This document shows, piece after piece, positions 10,235-19,870 of a DNA stretch of 64,000 nt. The notes under the pieces are model-generated. The model searched no databases, was not told the DNA's origin, and saw only the letters and a list, made by a program, of their open reading frames with translations. Numbering within the stretch: position 1 is the first letter of the stretch; the number at the start of each line of letters is the position of its first letter. Origin of the DNA: Lantana camara (lineage: Eukaryota > Streptophyta > Magnoliopsida > Lamiales > Verbenaceae); contig CM074857.1 in assembly GCA_037501455.1 (NCBI GenBank), forward strand, positions 128,947,501-129,011,500. The letters are read 5' to 3'. A program made the position numbers and the translations under genes.

Positions 10235-11779
10235 TTAAACTCTGAACTTTCTCCTTGACAGCAATCCATGAAATTTCCATGCAGATAGTGAATAGACTGG
10301 TGTCCCCTTCCAACCAACAATGAGGCTTTTTCCACTCAAATCAAGCGTGCAGGAATCCCCACAATCGAACCGTTCCCGTACCAGATTCGCATGATGAAGT
10401 ACTAATTTGCTCAGACCGGTCTCCACCATACCGAAACGTGCAAAGAACTCTCTCCATACATTTAGACTCACAATTCTCATTTTCCTTTCATCTCCCTCAG
10501 CTGCAACAATGTTGTTTATTACAGGGCTAAGGATATTCATTTCAGCAAAGGTTCTGCCCTCAACATCGTTCTTCAGACAATCATCCAAGTAATCAAAGTA
10601 CGTACCATACAAGAAAAGGGCCTCCACGAACCGGTTCACGAAAACAGGAGAATTCACATTTGCTTCGGTTTCAATCACAATCATCACGCAGGGATTGGTG
10701 TTCTTGACTGCTCTCATCAACAACTCGAGCTGATTCGGTCTACCAATCATGTCCCTCAGACTGCACCCCGCGAAGACCACAACCGCCTCTTGATAGTCGA
10801 GGGCGAAAAGGTTTTTCTTACAATCTATAATGTCTTCTAGCATGACTATGTGGTAAGAGAAGTAGAGAAACAAGGAATCAGCTAAGGTTTTGAGACGAAC
10901 ACCCGCCTCCTCAACCATTGACTTCGAGCGGTGATTTGCTACAGCTGTTATCTTTATACTCTCGACAGGGCACGAATCGCTTCTCGCTGCAAGAGCCTGC
11001 ATCAAGACAGTGTCTTGGACGCCGCACCGGATATCGAGATCGATAACGTGCACTTTCTTACAGCCTGATAAATGATCTGCTGCAGATTGAACACTTGCAA
11101 ACTGTGTGATTTGAGTCATTGGCAGTTTTTGATGCAGAGCAATCAGAACCGGGCACGGCGTTTGCAAATCCGACCACCATTTCACTCTTATATCCTTTTC
11201 GGAAAGTCTTCCGGTTTCCTTATCGATCCTATCACAAAGAGCTTCAACGAAGGAGCGCACCAAACGTTGGATGGTTTTCTCTCCACCGGAGCACTGGACC
11301 CGGCACTCTTCCAGAAGCTTCCATGCGGACTCGTGCTGCTGATTGTACACTTTCTCAGCACACACCAACAGATCTTGCACGAGCTGAACGTCGTTCTGAT
11401 CCTCTGTGCAGTGGCCTAATAAGCTACTTCCATACGGATGGTTGATTATAGAGTTCGATTGAATGAAGTTCCTTGCAGCCAGCTCGATTATATGATTCGT
11501 CGAAAACTGCGAACCAGAACTCGATACGACTGCCTGTTTCTCTGTCTCGTGTATCCGTTTCCCATTCTTGCTCGTACATTGCTTCAGAATCTCAAGTGAT
11601 GCAGAAGGAAATGCATAGGATGGTTTCTCGCCATTATGCTGTGGATTCTGCGATTGTATTTCGATGTCGTTCCCACAAGCTTGAAACGGTGGTGAAACGA
11701 CGTCAAGGTAGAGATCATCAAGAGAACCAAACTGAGACAGAAACTGTAGTTCTTCTTGATGGTTGATTTCCTTTGACAT
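10235..11779 (-). CDS. GRAS-domain transcriptional regulator, 514 residues (copy 2)
   Basis: Single exon on the - strand, near-identical in plan to the gene at 7769-9316: LHR I with LVQDLLVCAEKVYNQQ, VHIID-type VHVIDLDIRCG near residue 243, NSPVFVNRFVEALFLYG and the terminal SAW block with SLIVGWKGTPVYSLSAWKF. The shared unusual substitutions and matching flanks show a fairly recent tandem duplication. Both frames are intact with no stops, so both may be functional. Differences cluster outside the VHIID motif (for example YSVLFALHQ against CPVLIALHQ). There is no DELLA/TVHYNP motif. A complete family B MITE lies about 340 bp upstream of the start codon and could affect its promoter. Confidence 0.9.
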   Translation of the reverse strand: MSKEINHQEELQFLSQFGSLDDLYLDVVSPPFQACGNDIEIQSQNPQHNGEKPSYAFPSASLEILKQCTSKNGKRIHETEKQAVVSSSGSQFSTNHIIELAARNFIQSNSIINHPYGSSLLGHCTEDQNDVQLVQDLLVCAEKVYNQQHESAWKLLEECRVQCSGGEKTIQRLVRSFVEALCDRIDKETGRLSEKDIRVKWWSDLQTPCPVLIALHQKLPMTQITQFASVQSAADHLSGCKKVHVIDLDIRCGVQDTVLMQALAARSDSCPVESIKITAVANHRSKSMVEEAGVRLKTLADSLFLYFSYHIVMLEDIIDCKKNLFALDYQEAVVVFAGCSLRDMIGRPNQLELLMRAVKNTNPCVMIVIETEANVNSPVFVNRFVEALFLYGTYFDYLDDCLKNDVEGRTFAEMNILSPVINNIVAAEGDERKMRIVSLNVWREFFARFGMVETGLSKLVLHHANLVRERFDCGDSCTLDLSGKSLIVGWKGTPVYSLSAWKFHGLLSRRKFRV

Positions 11780-12115
11780 TTCTGTTGAGATGAAGGCTAG
11801 CTAGTTAATCTCTTCATGGTACATGCATTGTTGTAACAAGAATTGGAATTTAATACAGATATTTGGCCTGTGGTGACGTTCCAAGTTATGATCCAGCAGT
11901 ATTATTAATTTCATCATGTCGGGGATATTGATAATAACGATGGACGGCTGCAGAGAAAAGGTAAAAAGGGAGAGATCAATACATGTAGCTGTTTTATGTT
12001 TTCTTGCAACTTCCCAAATTAAAATAAGGAACAGAACCTCGTATTACACATTTGATGTTTTCGGTTGAGATGTTGACATGATATGTCTTTTCCCGAGCTA
12101 ACAAAACATAAATAC

Positions 12116-12441
12116 GGATAATTATTCTGGCATATACACTGAAGTTTGGTGAAATTACACAAATTTCCCCTGAGTTTTGAGAAATTACAAAAACTTCCCT
12201 TGTCAAAACTTTTACATTACATATAAATTCATCTCTTTTTATGTTTCTATGTTTATTTTTTATGAATACCGTATTTTTTCCTTTGCAATTAATAACTAAT
12301 ATTTGAATTTAATTGCATATTATAGTAGCATGAGATAAAACCAAATATCAGAGTATGTCGAGGGAAGTTTTTGTAATTTTTAAACTTCAGTGCAAGTTTG
12401 TGTAATTATGCAAATCTGAAGGTATGCTGGCATAATTATCC
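12116..12441. mobile_element. MITE (family B), complete copy
   Basis: Terminal inverted repeats are ggataattattctggcat at the left and atgctggcataattatcc at the right. Subterminal blocks are also inverted (aaatttcccctgagttttgag / gagggaagtttttgtaat). There is no coding capacity. The same family occurs at 9611-9815 (truncated), 13691-13997 and 56837-57139. Confidence 0.8.
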
Positions 12442-12944
12442 CCGTATAAATATGATTAACTCATGCGTCAGATAAACTCATGATTGACATAAACAAGAAA
12501 GGTTGGCCTCATTTGTGGAATGGAGATGAGTTTAAGGCTGATATTGATCTTGACCAATTCATCTGTCCATTTGAAAACCGCATATTCTCAGATAAGAAAG
12601 GGATAATGAGAGCATTTCTATGTAACGGGACATTACAGAATATCATCTGTATTAAAACCTATGTACATTTCCATTGAACGTTGTGTAAAACCATAATAAG
12701 AAGATCATATTTTTGAAGTTATATTTAGCAACTTACTCTTCTGTATACTTTGTTTGGGAGTTCAGACGATAAGCAAAGTCAACTGAAAATGTTTAATGTG
12801 TTCTAGAATGGAATAAGTGCAGCTTTAATAATCATTCATACGAACACGACGATCTTATGTAGACTTAAGGAGGGGCGGTGGCCCCCTACCAGCGCTCTAG
12901 TAGAAAACGCAACTAAAATCTAACAACTGCTGCAACAGGAGTTC
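12442..12944. other. Spacer downstream of the third GRAS gene
   Basis: It contains a 65-codon open frame at 12480-12677 with no recognisable domain, and a G/C-rich hairpin-like stretch near 12868-12890 (ggaggggcggtggccccct) just past the end of the GRAS gene, probably in its 3' UTR. Nothing else is supported. Confidence 0.35.
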
Positions 12945-15256
12945 TTAAGAGGACTGGATTTTCCATGCAGATAATGAACTTACTGGTGTTCCCTTCCAGC
13001 AAACAATCAAACTCTTACCATCATTATCAAAGTTGTACGAGTCTCCAGAAATGAAATTCTGAAGCACGAGATTCGCTTGATAAACACTAGACATACTCAG
13101 CTCCGTTTCCTCAAATCCATAACGCTTGAAGAACGCCCTCCACACCTGGATGCTGACGAGGCGAATCTTCCTCTCGTCCCCCTCAGTAGCAACAATATTC
13201 CTTATGGCAGAACGAAAGCTCGTGGCCTCACCAAAGTGCCTCTGTGGCTCAACGTTCTTCATGCAATCCGCCATTGACTCAAACACAGCGCCGTAAAAGA
13301 TGAGAGCTTCTACAAATCGATCAACAAAAACTGGAGAGTTGATATTTGCTTCAGTTTCAGTGACAACCATCACACAGGGATTTATTCTTGTGATCACACT
13401 CATTGTGTGTTCCAGCTGGTGCGGTCGGGCAATCATGTTCATTAAACAGTAGGATGCAAAGACAGCAACCACTTCATCGGTCTCAATCTCGAAAAGGGTA
13501 TCGTTTAGATCTAATATGTCTTCCACCATGACAACATTAAAGCAGAAGGTGAAGTTCAATGTCTCAGCAAAACTGGCCAGTTGTCTGCCTGCAGGAATGA
13601 AGTCAAAGTTTTATTAGATACAGAAAAAAGAAATTATATTTATTATTTTCAAGACATGATTTGGAATTTGGATTCTTAGAAAGGTAATAGGGAGAATTAC
13701 ATTGACACACCCTGAGATTTCACCTAATTACACAAACTTCCCCTGAGGTTTGAGAAATTACAAACTTCCCATGGCATGTCCTAAGATATAGCCTAATGCA
13801 TGCCATTATAATCATAAAATTAAATTCAAATATTGGCCAATAAGTCTTAAAATAAAATATCCATAAAAAAGTAAAACGATGTCATCGATCCAAACGTCAT
13901 ATAAACAAATTGACAGGGGAAATTTCTGTAATTTTAGAACCTCAGGGGAAGTTTGCGTAATTACCCCAAAACTCAGAGCATGTCAATGTAATTATCCAAA
14001 AGTTTATACAACATATAGCCTTTAGGGGCTACCACCTCTACCAGCCAACTTACCTACTTGTTTCCTCTATACTTCCTCTTCATTTCATCCCAACAACACT
14101 GATCTTGACATGTTATTTTTTTGAATTTAAGGCAACAAAATCGAATTTCATAAAATATTAGAAACATTTTATAAAATATATTGGCCAACTTACCTGTCTC
14201 CTCTATACTTTCTCTCGATTCCGTCCCAACAGCGCTAATCTTGAGATGTTCTATAGGATTTTCACATCTACCTGCGAGAGCCTGCATCAAAATTATGCAT
14301 TGCACACCTTTCCTTATCTCCAAATCGACAAAGTGAACTCTCCTCGCCTCGTTCAAGTTATCCACGACAGCTTGAACTCCAGAAAACTTGGTGATCTGTG
14401 AGAGTGGCAGCTCCATATGGAACGCGAGCATTGTCGAAGAGGGGCACTTCAAAGCCCCTAAAGGATCTTCGACTTTTTTCCCCAAGCCTTTCGGCGTAAC
14501 TCTTCCTGTTTCTCTGTCAATCTTCTCATGCAAAGCTTCTGCGAAATAGTACACCAGTCTCTCCACCGGTGTCCCTGTAGGGGAACTCATCCGGTCGCAT
14601 TCAAGCAAGAGTTTACGCGCGCGGTCATATTGTTTCCGGCCAACCTTTTCAGCACAGAGGAGGAGATTCTGCACTAGCTGAACTCCTTTGCAGTCGGCCT
14701 CAGAGCCGCACAAGATGGAATCCGGATAAGGATGGCCTAGAACCGTGAGCTCGTCCTCGCGATCACACGTGGAACGCTGGATGAACTTTTCAGCAGCCAG
14801 CTTAATGATCGTCTCCATTTCTAGGCCGCAGCTCGTCGTAGTGGCCTCATTATGACTTAAAACATCCGTAACTTCGCTCCCGTCTAATCTCCTGCACCTG
14901 CTTTTGAACTTCTTCAGAATCTCGAATGATGCTGCAGACGGGAGCGTACCATTCTTCGTGGCCTCGAGTTTCATCAGATCGAAATCGACTTCGGATGACG
15001 AGATTTGAGGTGGGATGTATGGTTGCAGAGGATCCGCAGTCCCAAATTCTGACAAATGGTGAAACTTTTGATCAACTTCATGATTCTTGGACGTGGGAAT
15101 CAATTCTGGCTGGCCACAAACATATGAATAATCCATGTCCAAGTCTGAGATATCTCCCCACTCTCCATCACCTCCATAGAAACCACTTTTCTTTGCAAGA
15201 TTTTCCATATTATCACACCCATAAAGTTGCTCAGAATGGAAAGTATTCCCCAACAT
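12945..15256 (-). CDS. GRAS-domain regulator with one intron, 568 residues (copy 3)
   Basis: Exon 1 is 14194-15256 and exon 2 is 12945-13588, both - strand. The join is phase 1 (ACA-G | GC-AGA, giving EETGRQLASFAETLNF), with donor GTAAGT and acceptor CTGCAG. The N-terminus (about 190 residues) is longer than in copies 1 and 2 and acidic near residues 30-45. LHR I begins about residue 193 (VQLVQNLLLCAEKVGRKQYD), the VHIID-type motif is VHFVDLEIRKG at 307-317, and the SAW end is SLIVCWKGTPVSSLSAWKI. It is clearly related to copies 1 and 2 but diverged, so this is an older member of the local cluster and perhaps its founder. The intron interrupts the region after VHIID and holds a MITE plus a copy of the exon 1 end. 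No DELLA motif is present. Confidence 0.88.
13691..13997. mobile_element. MITE (family B) in the intron of GRAS copy 3
   Basis: The left end ggagaattacattgacacaccctgag and the right end catgtcaatgtaattatcc are inverted. Internal inverted blocks are cttcccctgaggtttgagaaattac and aattttagaacctcaggggaag. It lies wholly within the 605-bp intron and accounts for half of its length. Confidence 0.78.
14045..14250 (-). repeat. About 140-bp tandem duplication of the exon 1 end and donor site
   Basis: The exon 1 end and its splice donor (about 14185-14250) are duplicated inside the intron at about 14045-14115. Matching blocks are ccaacttacct, ctcctctatactt / ttcctctatactt and cccaacagcgctaatcttga / cccaacaacactgatcttga. 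The intronic copy keeps a GTAAGTTGG donor but is in another reading frame. Confidence 0.8.
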
Positions 15257-16979
15257 CTTCTGAAAAATTTAAACAAAATTTATTTAAGTCCCAAATTTCC
15301 TTAGTATTCAGCTCCCTCAATATGTATATTAACTCATGAGGTATAACCCTCTAATTATTGAAAAAGACAAGGAATGACACACCAAAATTTAAATATTAAC
15401 AAGGAGAGTGACACATTTTTTACTATGGAAAAAAACACTTGTTTGGAGACGATATTTTCAATCCGGCCTGTTTAATCTGAGATTAATTGTGTTTTTATAT
15501 TGTAATTTCCTTATGTTAACATCGCAATCAAGTGGAAAATCGAATAGGGCCACAAGAAAAACTTCAAGAAGATCGTGACTAAGCCATGATGCTTGATCAG
15601 TAGGCTAAGGACATTGTATAAATCAAGAATGGACTGGTCTTGTTTGGCTTAATCACTAAAATTTAATAGTTAATACCTTTAAACATTTAATAATCTCTAC
15701 TACATTTTCCTTTGCAACCAAACAATGGCTAAGTGAACAAAGGGCAATCAAATAATTAGTTAAAATATTAACTAATTATTTGAATAGTTATTTTTTGAAA
15801 AACATGCTAAAAAATAGTAAGAGAGATTCGAACCTAAAATTATTGTCTTAAAGAAAGAATTCTTATCACTCGAACCCCACCACTATTGGCTTATTTGAAT
15901 AGTTAGTTATTCGCCTAAGTTGACGGGCTCAACCCCTTTTACCGAATACAGCCCGACGGGCCTCTATTACCCAATCATAAGACGATTCATCATAAAAATA
16001 GTCTCATTGTCGGGATTAAGAGCTCAATACTAAAATACATTATCAGATCCTTAAAATACAATACTACGGGTAATGTCGGATATATCCCCATTTAGACATC
16101 ATATTTTTGCTTAACTCCCCAATTGGGCATCAAATTTTTATTTTACTCTCCACATGTAGTACGAATATGATATAATGCAGTATTTATATCCTATTATATT
16201 GTATAAATTTTCACCACTCTCAAAACATGCTGTATAATTTTCACATAATGTAGTACTAAAATGTTCTAATGCAGTATTTATATCCTATTATTTAGTATAA
16301 ATTTTCGGGGAGTAAAGTAAAAATCTCCAAACTAATGGAAAGTTTTTTGAAATTGTCCCAAAATACTATGTGGCATGCTTTCATTAATATATAATTCATT
16401 GGAAATTATCTAAGTTATTCTTTCAAATCATTCATATTTTGGGGAATACATAAAAAACTTAGGGAATGACGTGAGAAAAATATTTCATCTTTATATGGGT
16501 CCCACCCATCCTTCATTTGAGACTTAATTTAGGGCCTCATTCAAGCCCATTTAAATCATCATTAATTAATCCCAAAGATTGGGCCCAGAGATGAATTCAA
16601 GCCCATTAAGACCCACTTATTTAGGAGCTCCTAGCAATAACCCACAGGAAAGCGGCACGTGTAAGCCTCGGAAAGAGATGTCCATCCTTCGTATGAGAAA
16701 AGGTAAACTATAAGAATGTCTTTACTTTGCAAGAAATTGACATGTTGGTTACATACACCCTCCTTTTCCTCTCTTTACTTTGCAAGTTTGCTTCTATGCT
16801 GTTTTCCCGGAGCCCCGAGACTGACTTGGAAATGAGGTGGGAAAATAGCCACCAAAAAAAGCTGTTGTTATTTAAGCCATTGGGGCTGGATTGATCAAAT
16901 TTACCTTTATGCCCCTCTATTCTTTGGAAAGTTTACTGACTGTGCCCTCTTCGTTCCCAAGAAATCACTCCCATCCCTT
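15257..16979. other. Intergenic region with repeat fragments
   Basis: No gene is supported. Bases about 15800-15890, read on the - strand, contain ggttcgaatct preceded by gagtgataagaattctt. These resemble the B and A boxes of a tRNA-derived SINE, but no complete element can be delimited. A MITE-like repeat lies at 16068-16359. The rest is AT-rich. Confidence 0.35.
16068..16359. mobile_element. MITE-like repeat (family C), copy 1
   Basis: The ends gggtaatgtcggatatatcccc and the inverse of aaattgtccc, plus the interior ttatatcctatta, tagtactaaaatgttctaa and ggggagtaaagtaaaaat, recur in inverted orientation at 58779-58994. It has no coding capacity. Confidence 0.6.
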
Positions 16980-17688
16980 TTGCCCAAAAATTTCCCGCTA
17001 TCAATCCCGCCTTTTTCAATTGCACTCCTTTTTCAAGCCCTAGAACAAGAAATTCGCCAACATTGTGCACTCCATTTTCAAGCCTTAGAACAAAAAATTC
17101 GTCAAGATTGGGTCTGTGTAACAGCTGCGTTCTCGGTGAGCGATTACGGAGTTCATTGTATCATACGAAGCGAGATCTGACTTTTTTTTTTGTTAATTTC
17201 ATGTCAAATTCACAACTTTGTACTCAAAGAGCCGCTGAAATTACCTTCGCGGGAGTGGATGTTACTGTCAGTACAACGAAACTAACACAGAGGTGGTGTA
17301 TCTCGCTTCTTTTATTTTACACGAATTTTGTTCTTCATATAGTATATGAAGGTTGTGGTTTTAATACTGCGATGCTATTTCTTTTGTTGGTCCCTAGTAT
17401 GCAGTGGCATGTCTCATAAATTATAGCTAACTTATGCGAATTATTCTTAGATTGCACGATTTCAAAAAGTTTTCTTTAGATATGGTAAATGCAGGTTCAT
17501 TTTCCCTTGGTTCGTCATATGAAAATTCGGTTTTTTTGTTTAATATTCGTCCTAATTATCTTCATGTATGATGAACAGTACCAGAGTTTATAATGGATTC
17601 TAAGAAAGCTCTGCTAATTATCGAGCTATATAAATTTGTGTTACTTGGGATGTTGAGGGATACCGTGCTTTTTTTTTTCACTCGTTAG

Positions 17689-18114
17689 CCCAAAAAGGCG
17701 CAGATTAGCCCGAATGAATGTCAATCTGAAAATCCAACTCAAGCACAATCGTCAACGCCAAGGTCAGCAAATAAACGGGATGTCTCAACTAGAAAGAGGA
17801 AGAGGGTGGAAGATGTTAGTGAAATTGTAGGTACGATTGACAAGCTATGGGGACGAGCCACTGAAGCTCTGAACAAGGTTGCTAATGCATTGGAGCGCGA
17901 CGTTGATACAAGAGCTGATGTGCAGGCGGCAGTTAACCAGAGGAGTCTTTAAGATACTATCAACGATTTGCCGCTAACCCTGACAAGGTTGGAGAAGGTC
18001 AGAGCCACTAACTAGTTAGGGAAACATCAAGATCAACTGAACATCTTTTTTGAGCTTCCGCAAGAAGGAGAATGTGATCTTATATACCTAGCTTTGCAAA
18101 AGGCAGCATGGTGA
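17689..18114 (+). pseudogene. Broken Myb/SANT-like (Harbinger-associated type) C-terminal relic
   Basis: One frame reads through 142 codons with a recognisable C-terminal region of plant Myb/SANT-like proteins: a basic segment STRKRKRVEDVSEIVGTIDKLW, a helical middle, and the ending LNIFFELPQEGECDLIYLAL, whose IFF-LP-E pattern is typical of this family. The frame is broken by TAA near 17950 and TAG near 18013, and no N-terminal Myb/SANT domain was found upstream. Proteins of this type are related to ORF1 of PIF/Harbinger transposons and are often domesticated in plants. This copy is dead as it stands. Start and end are limits of similarity, not real termini. Confidence 0.6.
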
Positions 18115-19870
18115 CTTCACTGAAGTTATGTTATAATTTGGCTTGTTAGCTTTTGAGATGATGGCGTTTTGGGACGTTTTGAGTGTAGAACAAGTATAAT
18201 TTGTACCACTCAACGTCTGTAGACATCTAAGTTATTCATATGCTTCTTTAGTATTCCTTGTATTGCATAGCAGTATCAACTGAATCTAGCTCTTGACATT
18301 CAGAAACTTTTTTTTTTTTTTTGGTGTTGAAGAATTTACATTGTCTGCAATCTGCTCAAATAATCTGTTGCCTATCAACAAACATTTGTTGTGAAATCTG
18401 GAAGCTTAAGTTGACCTTCTTTATGTGCAGGCTACTAACTCATTTTTGATTTCTTTATACTTATATACTCCTATTAGTTTAATAACTATGTATACAAGGA
18501 CACGACATATGGAAACAGAGCATTAAGTTGAAAACAGGGTAAATTGACATAACACAAATCATAAATCAATCGAAATGAAAAATGCCTTACATTTGTTCTT
18601 CGCTGGAACCTTAATTGCGAGCAGCTTCAAAATGGGAGAAATATATTATAGTAATGGGTCATAAATCATGAAGGAGTAGTGATGAAATGGCTAAAAAGGA
18701 CAATTGGGCACGCAATTTTAAGGCAGGGTAATTGTGTCATTTACACCACATTCAAATGGTTTCTCATCTAGAAATGTAAAGCAATAAAAGTATTTGTTAT
18801 TTAGCCCAAATTCACAACTACCAAAGTAAAAGGTGCACTTGATTAAATAACCCAAAATTTTCTAAAAAATAGCCCACCCCCAATGGATAGCAAACCATAG
18901 AAGTAAAGACTCCCTAACTAAATCTAGATTTTGTATATTACAATTTTGGGTTATATTTTAATTTAATTCTCGGAGAATCAACGATAAAAATTCCTTCAGC
19001 TTGTGTTTCTAATATGGTGCCTGGTTTAGAGGCAATATCCGATAATTCAGTAAAAGTTCCGTGGGACGATTAAGGTATTTTAACTGGTGTTATCGTATTC
19101 AAATAATTGATTTAGAGGTAATGTTTAACAACTTAGTAAAGATTACGTGAGACGACTAAAGTCTTTTAAAGTTGTGTTTTCGTGCTCAAGTGACTAGTTT
19201 AGAGACAATGTTCGATAACTCGGTAAAAATTACATGAAACAATTAAAATTTTATAACCTGGTATTATCATACTCAGATAATTAGTTTAGAAATAACATTC
19301 GACGAACTCAATAAAAGTTATACGTCACGGTTAACGTATGACCCAACGTCGTACCACATCTTATCCAATTCTTTGAAATGTGTGCGTTACACAATGTGAC
19401 ATATCAAATAATCACAATCATAACAAAGAAACAAATGTAGAAACTTTTGTTTTTACATTTAGATATTTTAACTTTTCTTTCATTTATTAAGATATTTTAA
19501 CTTGTCCCCTAGCGAGTAACCGCGCCGAACCGCATGGAACGGGCAGCTTCCTCGCCTCTGCAGTGCCGATATGAACCAACTAACGCGTCTTTGGTTCAAA
19601 CCGTAGATTGGGGTAATTAATCAAACCGCAGAGAGCGAGAGCCACAAACAGCCAATAAAATTTTAACACGTCAGCGATGCTTATGCGAATCGACGTGTCA
19701 CCCACACTAAATAATTCCTCCCCCAGTCTTCCTCACCAACCGCACTCTCTCTCCTCTCTTCTCTATCCAAATTCCAATTTCCAAATAATATAATTTTGTA
19801 GAACAAATTTCTGAATTTCTCATCATTTTCCTTGCGGAGGCAAATCAGGTTCGTGCAATCTACCGGGAAG
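18115..19870. other. Intergenic region upstream of UBC32
   Basis: AT-rich spacer holding a degenerate 87-bp tandem repeat (19025-19345). Bases about 19510-19870 are the likely UBC32 promoter and leader, with a pyrimidine-rich tract near 19737-19765. No gene is seen. Confidence 0.4.
19025..19345. repeat. Degenerate 87-bp tandem array, about 3.5 units
   Basis: Units start with tttaga at 19025, 19111, 19198 and 19285, a spacing of 86, 87 and 87 bp. Each holds variants of aatgttcgataactcggtaaaa, ttacgtgagacgattaa, and gtgttatcgtactcaaataatt. The units are diverged, so the array is old. No open frame runs through it. Confidence 0.75.

Larger units (their letters stand above)
6943..12340. repeat. 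Tandem segmental duplication carrying two GRAS genes
   Basis: Unit A (about 6943-9830) and unit B (about 9884-12340) align from gcatgttgctaaa(g/a)g at their left ends, through the 3' flank motif attacatttcctcatct, the GRAS coding sequence and the 5' flank, to the upstream MITE. Unit A has about 470 extra bases in the 3' flank (about 7219-7687). Unit B keeps a complete copy of the upstream MITE, whereas unit A has lost its distal end. Confidence 0.88.

Noticed and set aside
12480..12677. 65-codon frame MIDINKKGWPHLWNGDEF...
   Set aside because: No recognisable domain, no start or promoter context, and it is isolated between a MITE and a 3' UTR; not enough to call a gene.
15750..15895. tRNA-derived SINE
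   Set aside because: Box A- and B-like motifs are visible on the - strand, but no full head, tail or target duplication could be established.
17063..17419. 118-codon frame (+)
   Set aside because: Composition is like random AT-rich translation and it does not join in frame with the Myb/SANT relic in any convincing way.
16820..18890. Complete PIF/Harbinger element around the Myb/SANT relic
   Set aside because: The end similarity is too weak to align with confidence and no 3-bp target duplication could be fixed, so only the relic is annotated.
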